From JBBIJR01 sp037445875 (lineage in GTDB: Bacteria > CLD3 > SB21): DNA of 11,655 nt. The stretch lies in NCBI GenBank assembly GCA_037445875.1, contig JBBIJR010000096.1, positions 1 through 11,655 of the forward strand, read 5' to 3'. This document shows positions 1 through 6,344 of this stretch, one piece after another. Every line of letters begins with the position of its first letter. Position 1 is the first letter of the stretch. Position numbers and translations under genes: made by a program. Under the pieces are notes generated by a model that worked only from the letters and a program-made list of their open reading frames with translations, did no database searches and was not told the origin of the DNA.

Positions 1-2082
1 GTACGGTACATCGGAGACGGAGTCGCCGCCGTGGCGGCGGTGGATGAAGGAACCGCGGAACGGGCCTGTGAGTTGATCGAGGTGGAATACGAAGTGCTCC
101 AGCCGTGCCTGACGATCGAAGACGGCTTCCGCGACGACCTGCCGAAGATCCACGAACACACCAAGACGGCCAACGTAATGAAGGAGGTGCATCAGGCGTT
201 CGGCGACGTGGAGGAAGGATTTGCCGAGGCCGATCTGGTGCTTGAGCACGAGTATTTCTACGAAGGCAATACACACGTTCCTCTCGAACCGCATTGCGCG
301 TTGGCCCAGTGGGGGCAGGACGGCAAGCTGACGATCTGGTCGTCCACGCAAACTCCGCATTACCTGCATGTCGCACTGGCCAAGGTCTTCCGGATGCCGC
401 GCAGTCACATCCGTGTTATCAAACCGCATATCGGCGCGGGATATGGCGGCAAGTCGGAACCGTTCGCGCTGGAATTCTGCTCGGCGTGGCTGTCGAAGAA
501 GACCGGCCGCCCGGTGAAAATTCTCTACACCAGAGAGGAAGTCTTTTACGCTCATCGCGGGCGCCAGCCGATGAAGATGATGCTCAAGACCGGCTTCAAA
601 AAGGACGGATCGATCACGGGCATTCACATGCGGACCTTCCTCGACGGCGGATCTTTTGGAAGCTATGGTCTCGTGACCACCTACTATTCGGGCGTGTTCC
701 TCACCCTGCCGTACAAGGTTCCGCGCTTCAAGTTCGATGGGTACCGGATTTACACCAACAAGCCCGCGGGCGGACCCAAACGCGGCCACGGCGCTGTCCA
801 GCCGCGATTTGCGATGGAATGCCAGATGGACCGTGCCGCCGAACAGCTCGGCGTCGATCCCATCGAGCTGCGCCTGCGAAATGCCATCGAGCCGAATTCC
901 ATGACCGTCAATCAGTTTCGCGTCACCTCGTGCGGCATCAAGGAGTGCCTGGAAAGCACACGAACGCGGTCCGAATGGAAGGAGAAATTCGAGCGGTACA
1001 AACGTCAGCCGAACAAGTTCATCCGCAAAGGCATCGGCGTGGCGGCAAGCACGTACATCAGCGGCGCGGGGAAATCGATCATCTGGAACGAGATGCCGCA
1101 CTCCGGTGTGCAGATCAAGGTGGACCGCGGCGGCGGCGTGACGGTTTTCTGCGGCGCTTCGGACATCGGGCAGGGCTCGGACTCGATGCTCGCGTATCTG
1201 ACGGCGGAAGTGCTCGGCGTGGAAGTCTCCGACGTTCACGTCTGCCAGACGGATACGCACCTCACGCCGGTGGACCTCGGCAGTTACTCGAGCCGGGTGA
1301 CGTTCATGGCGGGCAATGCGTGTATCCAGGCCGCCGAACGCATCAAGTCGCACATCTTCGAGATGGCCTCGCAAAAACTCGGCATCAACAAGGACGAACT
1401 CGATTGCGGCCACCGGATCATCTTCTCGAAGCGCGATCCGGAGAAGTTCATGGACTTCGTCGAAGCGGCGAACATGGCTGAATCGATTTACGGGACGGTG
1501 GGCGCCGTTGGGAGTTACAAGCCTCCGAAACTGGGGGGCACGTACAAAGGCTCGGGCGCGGGACCTTCGCCGTCGTATTCCTTCTCGACCCATATCGCCG
1601 AAGTGACCGTGGATACGGAGACGGGCGTCGTTACCGTGGAGAAGATCTGGTCGGCGCACGATTGCGGACGGGCCATCAACCCGCTGATCGTCGAGGGACA
1701 GATCGAGGGCAGTGTATACATGGGGGTCGGCGAGGCACTGTTTGAGGAACATATCTTCAGCAAGGACGGCCTGCACCGCAATCCGTCCATTCTGGAGTAC
1801 AAGATCCCCACGATCCTCGACACGCCCGAGATCGAGTCGATCATTGTCGAATCCGTCGATCCCGAAGGTCCCTTCGGCGCCAAGGAAGCCGGAGAAGGCC
1901 CGCTGCACGCGGCCATTCCCGCTATCGCCAACGCCATCTATAACGCCATCGGCGTCCGAATGGACACGACGCCGTTTTCGCCCGAAAAGATCCTCAAAGC
2001 GCTCGAAGCCAGAGAGCAGGAAAAAGGTGACGGCAAGAGCGGGATCGGTGCGAAGAAGCTGGCGGGCAGCCTGCCCGCATAA
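1..2082 (+). CDS. Molybdenum hydroxylase large (Mo-pterin-binding) subunit, 5'-truncated; xanthine dehydrogenase / 4-hydroxybenzoyl-CoA reductase alpha type
   Basis: The reading frame is open from base 1 and enters with YIGDGVAAVAAV, the usual Mo-subunit motif about 90-110 residues into the protein, so the true start lies left of the window. About 693 of a probable 780-800 residues are visible. Counting from the GTG at 31, family motifs appear in order: PLEPHCALA near 86 (usual PMEPH), HIGAGYGGK near 133, the RGHGAVQ substrate/cofactor loop near 251, GQGSDS near 380, GRAINPLIVEGQIEGS near 550, and GAKEAGEGP at 616-624. E622 of the GEG motif is the expected catalytic glutamate of this family. 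These enzymes hydroxylate or reduce N-heterocycles, aldehydes or aromatic thioesters with a Mo-MCD cofactor, working with a [2Fe-2S] subunit and a FAD subunit. The TVNQFRVTSCG stretch reminds me of 4-hydroxybenzoyl-CoA reductase alpha, but the substrate cannot be settled from sequence. Partner genes are presumably upstream of the window, and nothing downstream on this strand is related. Confidence 0.93.
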   Translation, partial: VRYIGDGVAAVAAVDEGTAERACELIEVEYEVLQPCLTIEDGFRDDLPKIHEHTKTANVMKEVHQAFGDVEEGFAEADLVLEHEYFYEGNTHVPLEPHCALAQWGQDGKLTIWSSTQTPHYLHVALAKVFRMPRSHIRVIKPHIGAGYGGKSEPFALEFCSAWLSKKTGRPVKILYTREEVFYAHRGRQPMKMMLKTGFKKDGSITGIHMRTFLDGGSFGSYGLVTTYYSGVFLTLPYKVPRFKFDGYRIYTNKPAGGPKRGHGAVQPRFAMECQMDRAAEQLGVDPIELRLRNAIEPNSMTVNQFRVTSCGIKECLESTRTRSEWKEKFERYKRQPNKFIRKGIGVAASTYISGAGKSIIWNEMPHSGVQIKVDRGGGVTVFCGASDIGQGSDSMLAYLTAEVLGVEVSDVHVCQTDTHLTPVDLGSYSSRVTFMAGNACIQAAERIKSHIFEMASQKLGINKDELDCGHRIIFSKRDPEKFMDFVEAANMAESIYGTVGAVGSYKPPKLGGTYKGSGAGPSPSYSFSTHIAEVTVDTETGVVTVEKIWSAHDCGRAINPLIVEGQIEGSVYMGVGEALFEEHIFSKDGLHRNPSILEYKIPTILDTPEIESIIVESVDPEGPFGAKEAGEGPLHAAIPAIANAIYNAIGVRMDTTPFSPEKILKALEAREQEKGDGKSGIGAKKLAGSLPA
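2062..2078 (+). terminator. GC-rich hairpin overlapping the end of the Mo-subunit gene (possible transcription end or mRNA stabiliser)
   Basis: GCGGGCAGCCTGCCCGC folds as a 7-bp perfect stem with a 3-nt loop, ending just before the TAA stop at 2080-2082. Only ATAAAGTT follows, so the U-tract of a classical terminator is weak. Two more copies of the right arm, TGCCCGCC(T), lie downstream at 2118-2126 and 2145-2153 and could pair alternatively with the left arm. A role in termination or 3'-end protection is inference. Confidence 0.35.
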
Positions 2083-2201
2083 AGTTCGCAGGACCGCTAT
2101 TCGGAATTCCAACCGTTTGCCCGCCTGAAAAGCCGGGAATAACCTGCCCGCCTTCGTCGTTTTGGTTTCTGATATCCGTCAACCGTCTATTAAGGTATAT
2201 C

Positions 2202-2684
2202 ATGTTTTACACAATCGTTTCCATGCTCCTGATGATGATTTCCTGCGCCAAACCGACCGAGGCGCCGATCGCTCAGGATCAACAGGGCCGAAAGGACAAG
2301 ATCGTGAAAAGTAACGACGAATGGAAAAAAGTCCTCCCCGAGGACGTTTATCATATTATGCGTGAGCAGGGCACCGAACGTGCCTTCACCGGGCAATACT
2401 GGGACAAGCACGAGAAAGGCGTGTATTATTGCGCCGCGTGCGATCTTGCGCTGTTCGACTCGGAAACCAAGTTCGAGTCCGGTAGCGGCTGGCCGAGCTT
2501 TTACCAACCGATTGCCCAGAACGCCGTGGAGAAGGAAACGGACACCAGCTACGGCATGGTGCGGGATGAGGTGCACTGCGCGCGATGCGGGGGGCATCTC
2601 GGGCACGTTTTCGACGACGGACCCAAACCCACGGGACTCCGCTACTGCATCAATTCGGCGTCGCTGAGTTTCAAGAAGCAGTAG
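2202..2684 (+). CDS. msrB: Peptide-methionine (R)-S-oxide reductase MsrB, probable lipoprotein
   Basis: A 160-residue protein that reduces the R epimer of methionine sulfoxide in oxidised proteins. The complete SelR/MsrB domain covers about 38-159. Zinc-site pairs are C77/C80 (CAAC) and C126/C129 (CARC), followed by GHLGHVFDDGP. RYCINSASLSF supplies the catalytic cysteine C149, so this is the Cys form rather than the selenocysteine form. The GSGWPSF substrate loop is at 94-100. The N-terminus (MFYTIVSMLLMMISC) is a short hydrophobic segment ending in a lipobox-like MISC, so C15 is probably lipidated and the enzyme placed in the periplasm or on an envelope face. The segment lacks the usual Lys/Arg before the hydrophobic core, which lowers certainty about export. 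The ATG at 2202 is preceded by a weak AAGG. It stands alone: 119 nt separate it from the Mo subunit, and clpP behind it has its own promoter. Confidence 0.93.
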   Translation: MFYTIVSMLLMMISCAKPTEAPIAQDQQGRKDKIVKSNDEWKKVLPEDVYHIMREQGTERAFTGQYWDKHEKGVYYCAACDLALFDSETKFESGSGWPSFYQPIAQNAVEKETDTSYGMVRDEVHCARCGGHLGHVFDDGPKPTGLRYCINSASLSFKKQ

Positions 2685-2696
2685 CTGCCCTTCATC

Positions 2697-2725
2697 TTGC
2701 AATTAACCACCTGTTCGCCTATATT
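2697..2725 (+). promoter_or_regulatory. Sigma70-type promoter for the clpP-like / ferredoxin operon
   Basis: TTGCAA at 2697-2702 and TATATT at 2720-2725 are separated by exactly 17 nt. The -10 matches the consensus at 5 of 6 positions and the -35 at 4 of 6. Transcription would start near 2732, leaving a roughly 30-nt leader before the ATG at 2763. That placement also argues against any translation start upstream of 2763. The same TTGCAA-N17 arrangement occurs before the Rrf2 gene. Confidence 0.6.
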
Positions 2726-2751
2726 CGTGCGCTTTAACCGGAACAACCCAC

Positions 2752-2756
2752 AGGAG
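2752..2756 (+). promoter_or_regulatory. Shine-Dalgarno AGGAG fixing the ClpP-like start at 2763
   Basis: AGGAG lies 6 nt before the ATG at 2763. The same frame is open further upstream to a TTG at 2697, but that TTG is the -35 element of the promoter, so the longer version would not be transcribed. Confidence 0.7.
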
Positions 2757-2762
2757 CGATGC

Positions 2763-3419
2763 ATGTCGGACGAACTGTTGCTGAACGACGATTTCACGCG
2801 GGATCGGGTGGACGAGGAAGAAGAAGAGGAAGAAGAAGAGGAGTCCAAGAAGGGGAGCAAGAAGGAGGATGCGCTCGGCAAGAAAATGGTCGAGTACCTC
2901 ATCCGTTCGCGCACGGTGCTGCTGTTCGACCAGATCGAGCCGAAGATCACTCGCCGCCTGCTGGCCCAACTTCTGTTCCTGAATGAGCAAGACGGCAAGA
3001 AACCGATCAAGCTATTGATCAATTCCCCCGGCGGCGTGGCCGACGACGGGCTGGCCCTTTACGATACCATCAAGATGCTCGATGCGCCGGTGAAGACGAT
3101 CGTCACCGGTCTGGCGGCCAGTGCGGCGGCTATTGTGCTGGTCGCGGCGAAAAAAGAGAACCGCATGGCGCTGCCGAACTCACGCATCATGATCCACCAG
3201 CCGCTCGGCGGCGTGCGCGGCACCACGAAGGACATCGAGATCAGCGCGTCACAGATCGTGCGCCTGCGCGACCGGCTGAACCAGATACTGTCCGGTGAAA
3301 CCGGGCAGCCCGTGGAGAAGGTGGCCGAGGACACGAATCGCGATTACTGGTTCTCCTCGGAGGAAGCCAAAGCCTACGGGATGATCTCCAGGATCATCGA
3401 CCGCGTCGGGGCACTCTAA
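2763..3419 (+). CDS. clpP: Divergent ClpP-like ATP-dependent protease proteolytic subunit with poly-Glu N-terminus
   Basis: A 218-residue serine peptidase of the ClpP (S14) family, which normally forms tetradecameric chambers fed by ClpX or ClpA. The triad is complete: S120 in GLAASAAA, H145 in MIHQPLGG and D194 in DTNRD. The LLINSPGG strand, the RLRDRLNQIL handle helix and a YGMISRIID tail follow family order. Two things differ from housekeeping ClpP. First, PGGS is PGGV, with VADDG replacing the usual SVTAG. Second, the N-terminal axial segment that docks the unfoldase (normally PMVxE...RAYDIYSRLLKERI) is replaced by a charged tract with D17, ten glutamates at 18-27 and then lysine-rich SKKGSKKED. 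The core starts only around residue 40. No clpX or tig is adjacent. A ferredoxin gene begins 8 nt downstream, implying co-transcription. Family assignment is firm, but whether it pairs with ClpX is unknown. It could be a secondary ClpP paralogue. Confidence 0.9.
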   Translation: MSDELLLNDDFTRDRVDEEEEEEEEEESKKGSKKEDALGKKMVEYLIRSRTVLLFDQIEPKITRRLLAQLLFLNEQDGKKPIKLLINSPGGVADDGLALYDTIKMLDAPVKTIVTGLAASAAAIVLVAAKKENRMALPNSRIMIHQPLGGVRGTTKDIEISASQIVRLRDRLNQILSGETGQPVEKVAEDTNRDYWFSSEEAKAYGMISRIIDRVGAL

Positions 3420-3427
3420 AGCCCCTC

Positions 3428-3793
3428 ATGCCGAAATTCCAGCATCATATTTTCATCTGCCAGAACACCCGCGAGGCCGGCCATCCGCGTGGCTGCTGCA
3501 ATCCCGGCGGCAACAGCCGCTTGATCAAGCTGTTCAAGGAGGCGCTGAAGAAGCACGGATTGGATGGCGCGGTCCGGGCCAACAAGTCCGGGTGTCTCGA
3601 TCACTGCGAGCACGGCCCGAACGTCGTGATCTATCCGGATGCGATCTGGTACGGCTGGATAAAGGACGAGGACGTGGAAGAGATCGTCGCAGCGCTGGCG
3701 GAAGACCGGGTCGTCGAGCGCCTCGCGCTGAAAAACGAGTGCATCAACACTGCCGCCTGCGAACACCGAAAGAAATTGACAATTGAGAACTGA
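3428..3793 (+). CDS. Thioredoxin-like [2Fe-2S] ferredoxin
   Basis: A 121-residue protein of the (2Fe-2S) ferredoxin / NuoE-like thioredoxin-fold group (COG3411 type). Landmarks are HIFICQN at 7-13 with C11, GCCNPGG at 22-28 with C23/C24, and SGCLDHCEHGPNVVIYP at 54-70 with C56 and C60. Two pairs of cysteines in this order are the ligand set of the family (C11, C23 or C24, C56, C60). C105 and C111 in the tail are extra. It probably shuttles single electrons in the cytoplasm, with unknown partner. It starts 8 nt after the clpP-like stop with only a weak ribosome site, which suggests translational coupling. The last codons, encoding KKLTIEN, lie in the AATTGAC repeat shared with the convergent folC end, so the C-terminus may be recently altered by that repeat. 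Confidence 0.88.
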   Translation: MPKFQHHIFICQNTREAGHPRGCCNPGGNSRLIKLFKEALKKHGLDGAVRANKSGCLDHCEHGPNVVIYPDAIWYGWIKDEDVEEIVAALAEDRVVERLALKNECINTAACEHRKKLTIEN

Positions 3794-3805
3794 CAATGGT
3801 CAATT
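3774..3805. repeat. Degenerate TTGACAATT-type repeat / inverted repeat between convergent genes
   Basis: AATTGAC (3774-3780) and its inverse GTCAATT (3799-3805) flank an 18-nt spacer that itself holds AATTGAG, ACTGACAATGG. The block overlaps the 3' ends of both the ferredoxin gene and folC. It looks like a decayed tandem of a TTGACAATT unit. As a hairpin the stem is A/T-rich and only 7 bp, too weak for a convincing bidirectional terminator. Confidence 0.5.
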
Positions 3806-5073
3806 CAACAGGGGATTTCCGAGAGGACGTAGTGTGAGCCTGTGATGACGATCAGGTCTTCCGGGCCGCGTTCCTTTCGCGCGAGCTCCAGGGCCTTCGC
3901 CACGGTCCCCGCAGATTTCGCCGTTTTTCCCCGTTCCTCGAATAGCTCTGCCAATACCCGTTCGTTCAGTGCGCGGTCGCTCGCCGGCGTCACCGTCCAG
4001 AAGCGATCGAAAACGGGCGCCAGAATCTCTGCGGCGCCGCGGTAATCCTTGTCCGCCAGCATTCCAACGATCAGAAACAACCGTTTGTATCCGGGCCGGT
4101 AGATCTGCCGAATGCTTCGGCAAAGTTCCGCCCATGCATCCGGATTGTGCGCGGCATCGACCAGAACGTCGGGTGCGATGAACTGCAGGCGTCCGCTCCA
4201 CTGCACGGTTGATAACCCCTGTCGAACATGCTTGTCGTGAACCGGCAGCCTGTTCTGAAGAAAAGCGGCGGCCGCGGCCAGACAGGCGTTCTGGACCTGA
4301 TGCCCTCCGGCGAGGCCGATGCGCAGACGAAGAAAGGTCTTGTCCAGGTCGGGAGCATGAAGTTTCAAATCAAGCTGGCTGCCTTTGACATCGTACTGCA
4401 CGTTCTCGACGTCCGCAATCTCTTCAAGGTGGATACATCGAGCGGCCCGGTCCGCTGCTCTGCGCGTAAAGACATGCCGGGCTTCCGGCGGGATGCGACC
4501 GACCAGAAAAGGCCTGCCGGATTTCATGATCCCGGCCTTTTCCTCCGCGATCTGCTGCAGCGTTCCACCCAGGTGCTCCGTATGCTCCAGTCCGATCGTC
4601 GTGACGATACCGATCTCCGGCGTCACGATGTTGGTAGCATCCAATCGCCCTCCCAGTCCCGTCTCGATGATTGCCACATCCACGGATTGTTCTGCGAAAT
4701 AGCGGAACGCCATGACCGTTGTGGCTTCGAAGAATGTGCACTTCCACTCGTCGATCTTAGGGCGCAGCGTCTCGGTTAACCTCGCGACGTCGGCCTGCGG
4801 AATGGGCCGGCCGTTCACCCGGATGCGCTCGGAGAAAGCTCGGATATGAGGAGAAGTGTAGAGACCTGTCCGGTAGCCGGCAGCACGAAAGATCGCGTCG
4901 AGCATCGCACAGGTGGAACCTTTGCCGTTGGTGCCGGCGACGTGGATCGTGGGATAACGGGTATGAGGGTGGCCGAGCAATTCCGCCAGCCGTTGCGTGT
5001 TCTCCAAACCCAGTTTGATGCCGAAAAACTGGAGGCTGTACAGATACCGGAGCGTCTCATCGAATGACGGCAT
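3805..5073 (-). CDS. folC: Bifunctional folylpolyglutamate synthase / dihydrofolate synthase
   Basis: A 422-residue Mur-ligase-family enzyme that adds glutamate to dihydropteroate (making dihydrofolate) and to tetrahydrofolates, in the cytoplasm. The N-terminal MPSFDETLRYLYSLQ is typical of FolC. The P-loop HVAGTNGKGST is at 44-54, the TSPHIRAFSERIRVNG folate/ATP region near 73-88, ETGLGGRLDATN at 137-148, GLEHTEHLG near 161-169, and EKAGIMK at 178-184 (region of the modified lysine). DAAHNPDA in the C-terminal domain is the glutamate-ligase signature. I chose the ATG at 5073 rather than a longer start at 5154, because the extra 27 residues are Arg/Pro-rich, unlike FolC, and would overlap the yjbQ coding end. 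The start is 2 nt after the yjbQ stop. It is the last gene of the five-gene minus-strand operon. Length is normal (about 410-440 in the family). Confidence 0.95.
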   Translation of the reverse strand: MPSFDETLRYLYSLQFFGIKLGLENTQRLAELLGHPHTRYPTIHVAGTNGKGSTCAMLDAIFRAAGYRTGLYTSPHIRAFSERIRVNGRPIPQADVARLTETLRPKIDEWKCTFFEATTVMAFRYFAEQSVDVAIIETGLGGRLDATNIVTPEIGIVTTIGLEHTEHLGGTLQQIAEEKAGIMKSGRPFLVGRIPPEARHVFTRRAADRAARCIHLEEIADVENVQYDVKGSQLDLKLHAPDLDKTFLRLRIGLAGGHQVQNACLAAAAAFLQNRLPVHDKHVRQGLSTVQWSGRLQFIAPDVLVDAAHNPDAWAELCRSIRQIYRPGYKRLFLIVGMLADKDYRGAAEILAPVFDRFWTVTPASDRALNERVLAELFEERGKTAKSAGTVAKALELARKERGPEDLIVITGSHYVLSEIPC

Positions 5074-5075
5074 GA

Positions 5076-5495
5076 TCACACACCGAGGACCTGCACGAAC
5101 ACACGCCGCTGTCGGCTCCGGTTGTCGTGATCGATCAGGACGATCTGCTGCCACGTGCCGAGTACCGGCTCGCCGCCGGACACGGGCACCGTGAGGCCGG
5201 GACCCATGAACGTCGCCCGGATGTGGGAAAAGCCGTTGTCGTCGCCCCAGGTCTCGGAATGACGGGTCCGAAGCGACCGTGAAGCAAAACGTTCCAGCTG
5301 GTCCTTCATGTCCTCGACGAGGGCCGGCTCAAATTCGATCGTGCTGATGGAAGCGGTCGACCCTACGGCGAACACGTGGACCAGACCGTTCCGGATTCCC
5401 GACTCCCCGACGATGTCCCGGACGTTCGTCGTCAGGTCCTTGATGTCCGAGAATCCCTCGGTGGGAATCTGCATCTCCTTTCCATGCACCTTCAT
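5076..5495 (-). CDS. yjbQ: YjbQ/UPF0047 family protein (secondary thiamine-phosphate synthase type)
   Basis: A 139-residue single-domain protein covering the whole UPF0047 family. Visible signatures are GSTASISTIEFEP at 45-57, HSETWGDDNGFSHIRA at 79-94 and a GTWQQIVLIDHD motif at 113-124. Conserved H80, D86 and H91 probably form the metal/active site. E. coli YjbQ has weak thiamine-phosphate synthase activity that can replace ThiE when overexpressed, but its physiological role is unsettled, so the enzyme name should be read cautiously. The start ATG at 5495 has a GAGGA ribosome site overlapping the uppP stop (gap 9 nt). It is fourth gene of the operon. Confidence 0.92.
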   Translation of the reverse strand: MKVHGKEMQIPTEGFSDIKDLTTNVRDIVGESGIRNGLVHVFAVGSTASISTIEFEPALVEDMKDQLERFASRSLRTRHSETWGDDNGFSHIRATFMGPGLTVPVSGGEPVLGTWQQIVLIDHDNRSRQRRVFVQVLGV

Positions 5496-5504
5496 GGCGA
5501 ATCC

Positions 5505-6344
5505 TCAGCGAATGAGTCCCTGCGCCGACAGGCCCAGAATCAAGCTGCCGAGCGCGATACGATATACGATGAATACGAATGTGCTGCGCGTCTGCAGCCA
5601 GCGGAGCAAAAACGCGATGCTGGCGTACCCCGTAACGGCGGCGACGAGCGTTGCGAGGATCAGATGAACCAGCCCTTCGCCCGCCAGTCCCGTTTCGATC
5701 AGATCGACGAGTTCGAACATGCCGCTCGCCAGTACCGCGGGGACCGACAGCAGGAAGGAGAAGCGGGCCGCGCTTTCCCGCGTGAGGCCCAGGAAGAGCC
5801 CGGCCGTGATCGTCACGCCGGACCGTGATACACCGGGAACCAGTGCCATCGCCTGGGCCAGGCCGATCGCCTGTGTGTCGACGAAACCGATTCTCTCAAA
5901 AGGGCGCCGGTGCCGCGCGGCCAACTCGGCGATCGCCAGCAGAACGGCCAGGACGATCAGACTCGTTCCGATGACCGTCAAACTACGCAGGTCCTTCTCG
6001 ATGGCCTGCTTGAAGAGCAAACCGAATACCGCGATCGGAACGGTACCGAGGACGATGGACCAGGATAGCCTTACATCCGCGCGCAGGGCCTCATTCCATT
6101 GCCTCCTATGCGGATAGCGAAATACCGAGATCAAGCCCGCTCGCAGCAATCTCAACAACTCGTGGCGGAAGAACAGAAGGACGGCCGCGAGCGTGCCCAG
6201 CTGGGTTACGGCCGTGACCGCGGCGCCGGGATCATGCCAGTGAAACAGGGAGGGAATGATCCGGACATGCGCCGTACTGCTGATGGGCAGAAATTCCGTC
6301 AGCCCCTGGACCAATCCGATGACGACGGCCTGCACAAGATCCAT
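5505..6344 (-). CDS. uppP: Undecaprenyl-diphosphatase (UppP/BacA), integral membrane
   Basis: A 279-residue multi-pass membrane enzyme that dephosphorylates undecaprenyl diphosphate to recycle the lipid carrier for peptidoglycan and other wall polymers. Overproduction is known to confer bacitracin resistance. Motif 1 is QGLTEFLPISSTAH at 13-26. The second, PGVSRSGVTITAG, is at 170-182 and includes R174, a catalytic arginine in the family. Q13 stands where E. coli has a glutamate (EGLTEFLP), a variant I recall in other UppPs, and E17 is kept. About eight hydrophobic segments are visible. I chose the ATG at 6344, which overlaps the TGA of the preceding gene by 1 nt (TGATG) and has a GAGGCGG site 5 nt upstream. 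A longer frame to 6410 would add an Arg/His-rich stretch and overlap the neighbour heavily. Confidence 0.96.
   Translation of the reverse strand: MDLVQAVVIGLVQGLTEFLPISSTAHVRIIPSLFHWHDPGAAVTAVTQLGTLAAVLLFFRHELLRLLRAGLISVFRYPHRRQWNEALRADVRLSWSIVLGTVPIAVFGLLFKQAIEKDLRSLTVIGTSLIVLAVLLAIAELAARHRRPFERIGFVDTQAIGLAQAMALVPGVSRSGVTITAGLFLGLTRESAARFSFLLSVPAVLASGMFELVDLIETGLAGEGLVHLILATLVAAVTGYASIAFLLRWLQTRSTFVFIVYRIALGSLILGLSAQGLIR

Noticed and set aside
294..1481. 395-residue open frame on plus strand inside the Mo-subunit gene
   Set aside because: Arg/His/Pro-rich out-of-frame shadow of a clearly conserved gene.
2697..2762. Longer ClpP-like protein starting at 2697
   Set aside because: The TTG there is the -35 box of a good promoter, and a proper AGGAG site precedes the ATG at 2763.
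4228..4779. 183-residue plus-strand frame opposite folC
   Set aside because: Antisense shadow of FolC with no recognisable motif or ribosome site.
5074..5154. 27-residue N-terminal extension of FolC
   Set aside because: Arg/Pro-rich sequence unlike FolC that overlaps the yjbQ coding end; the ATG at 5073 gives the normal FolC N-terminus.
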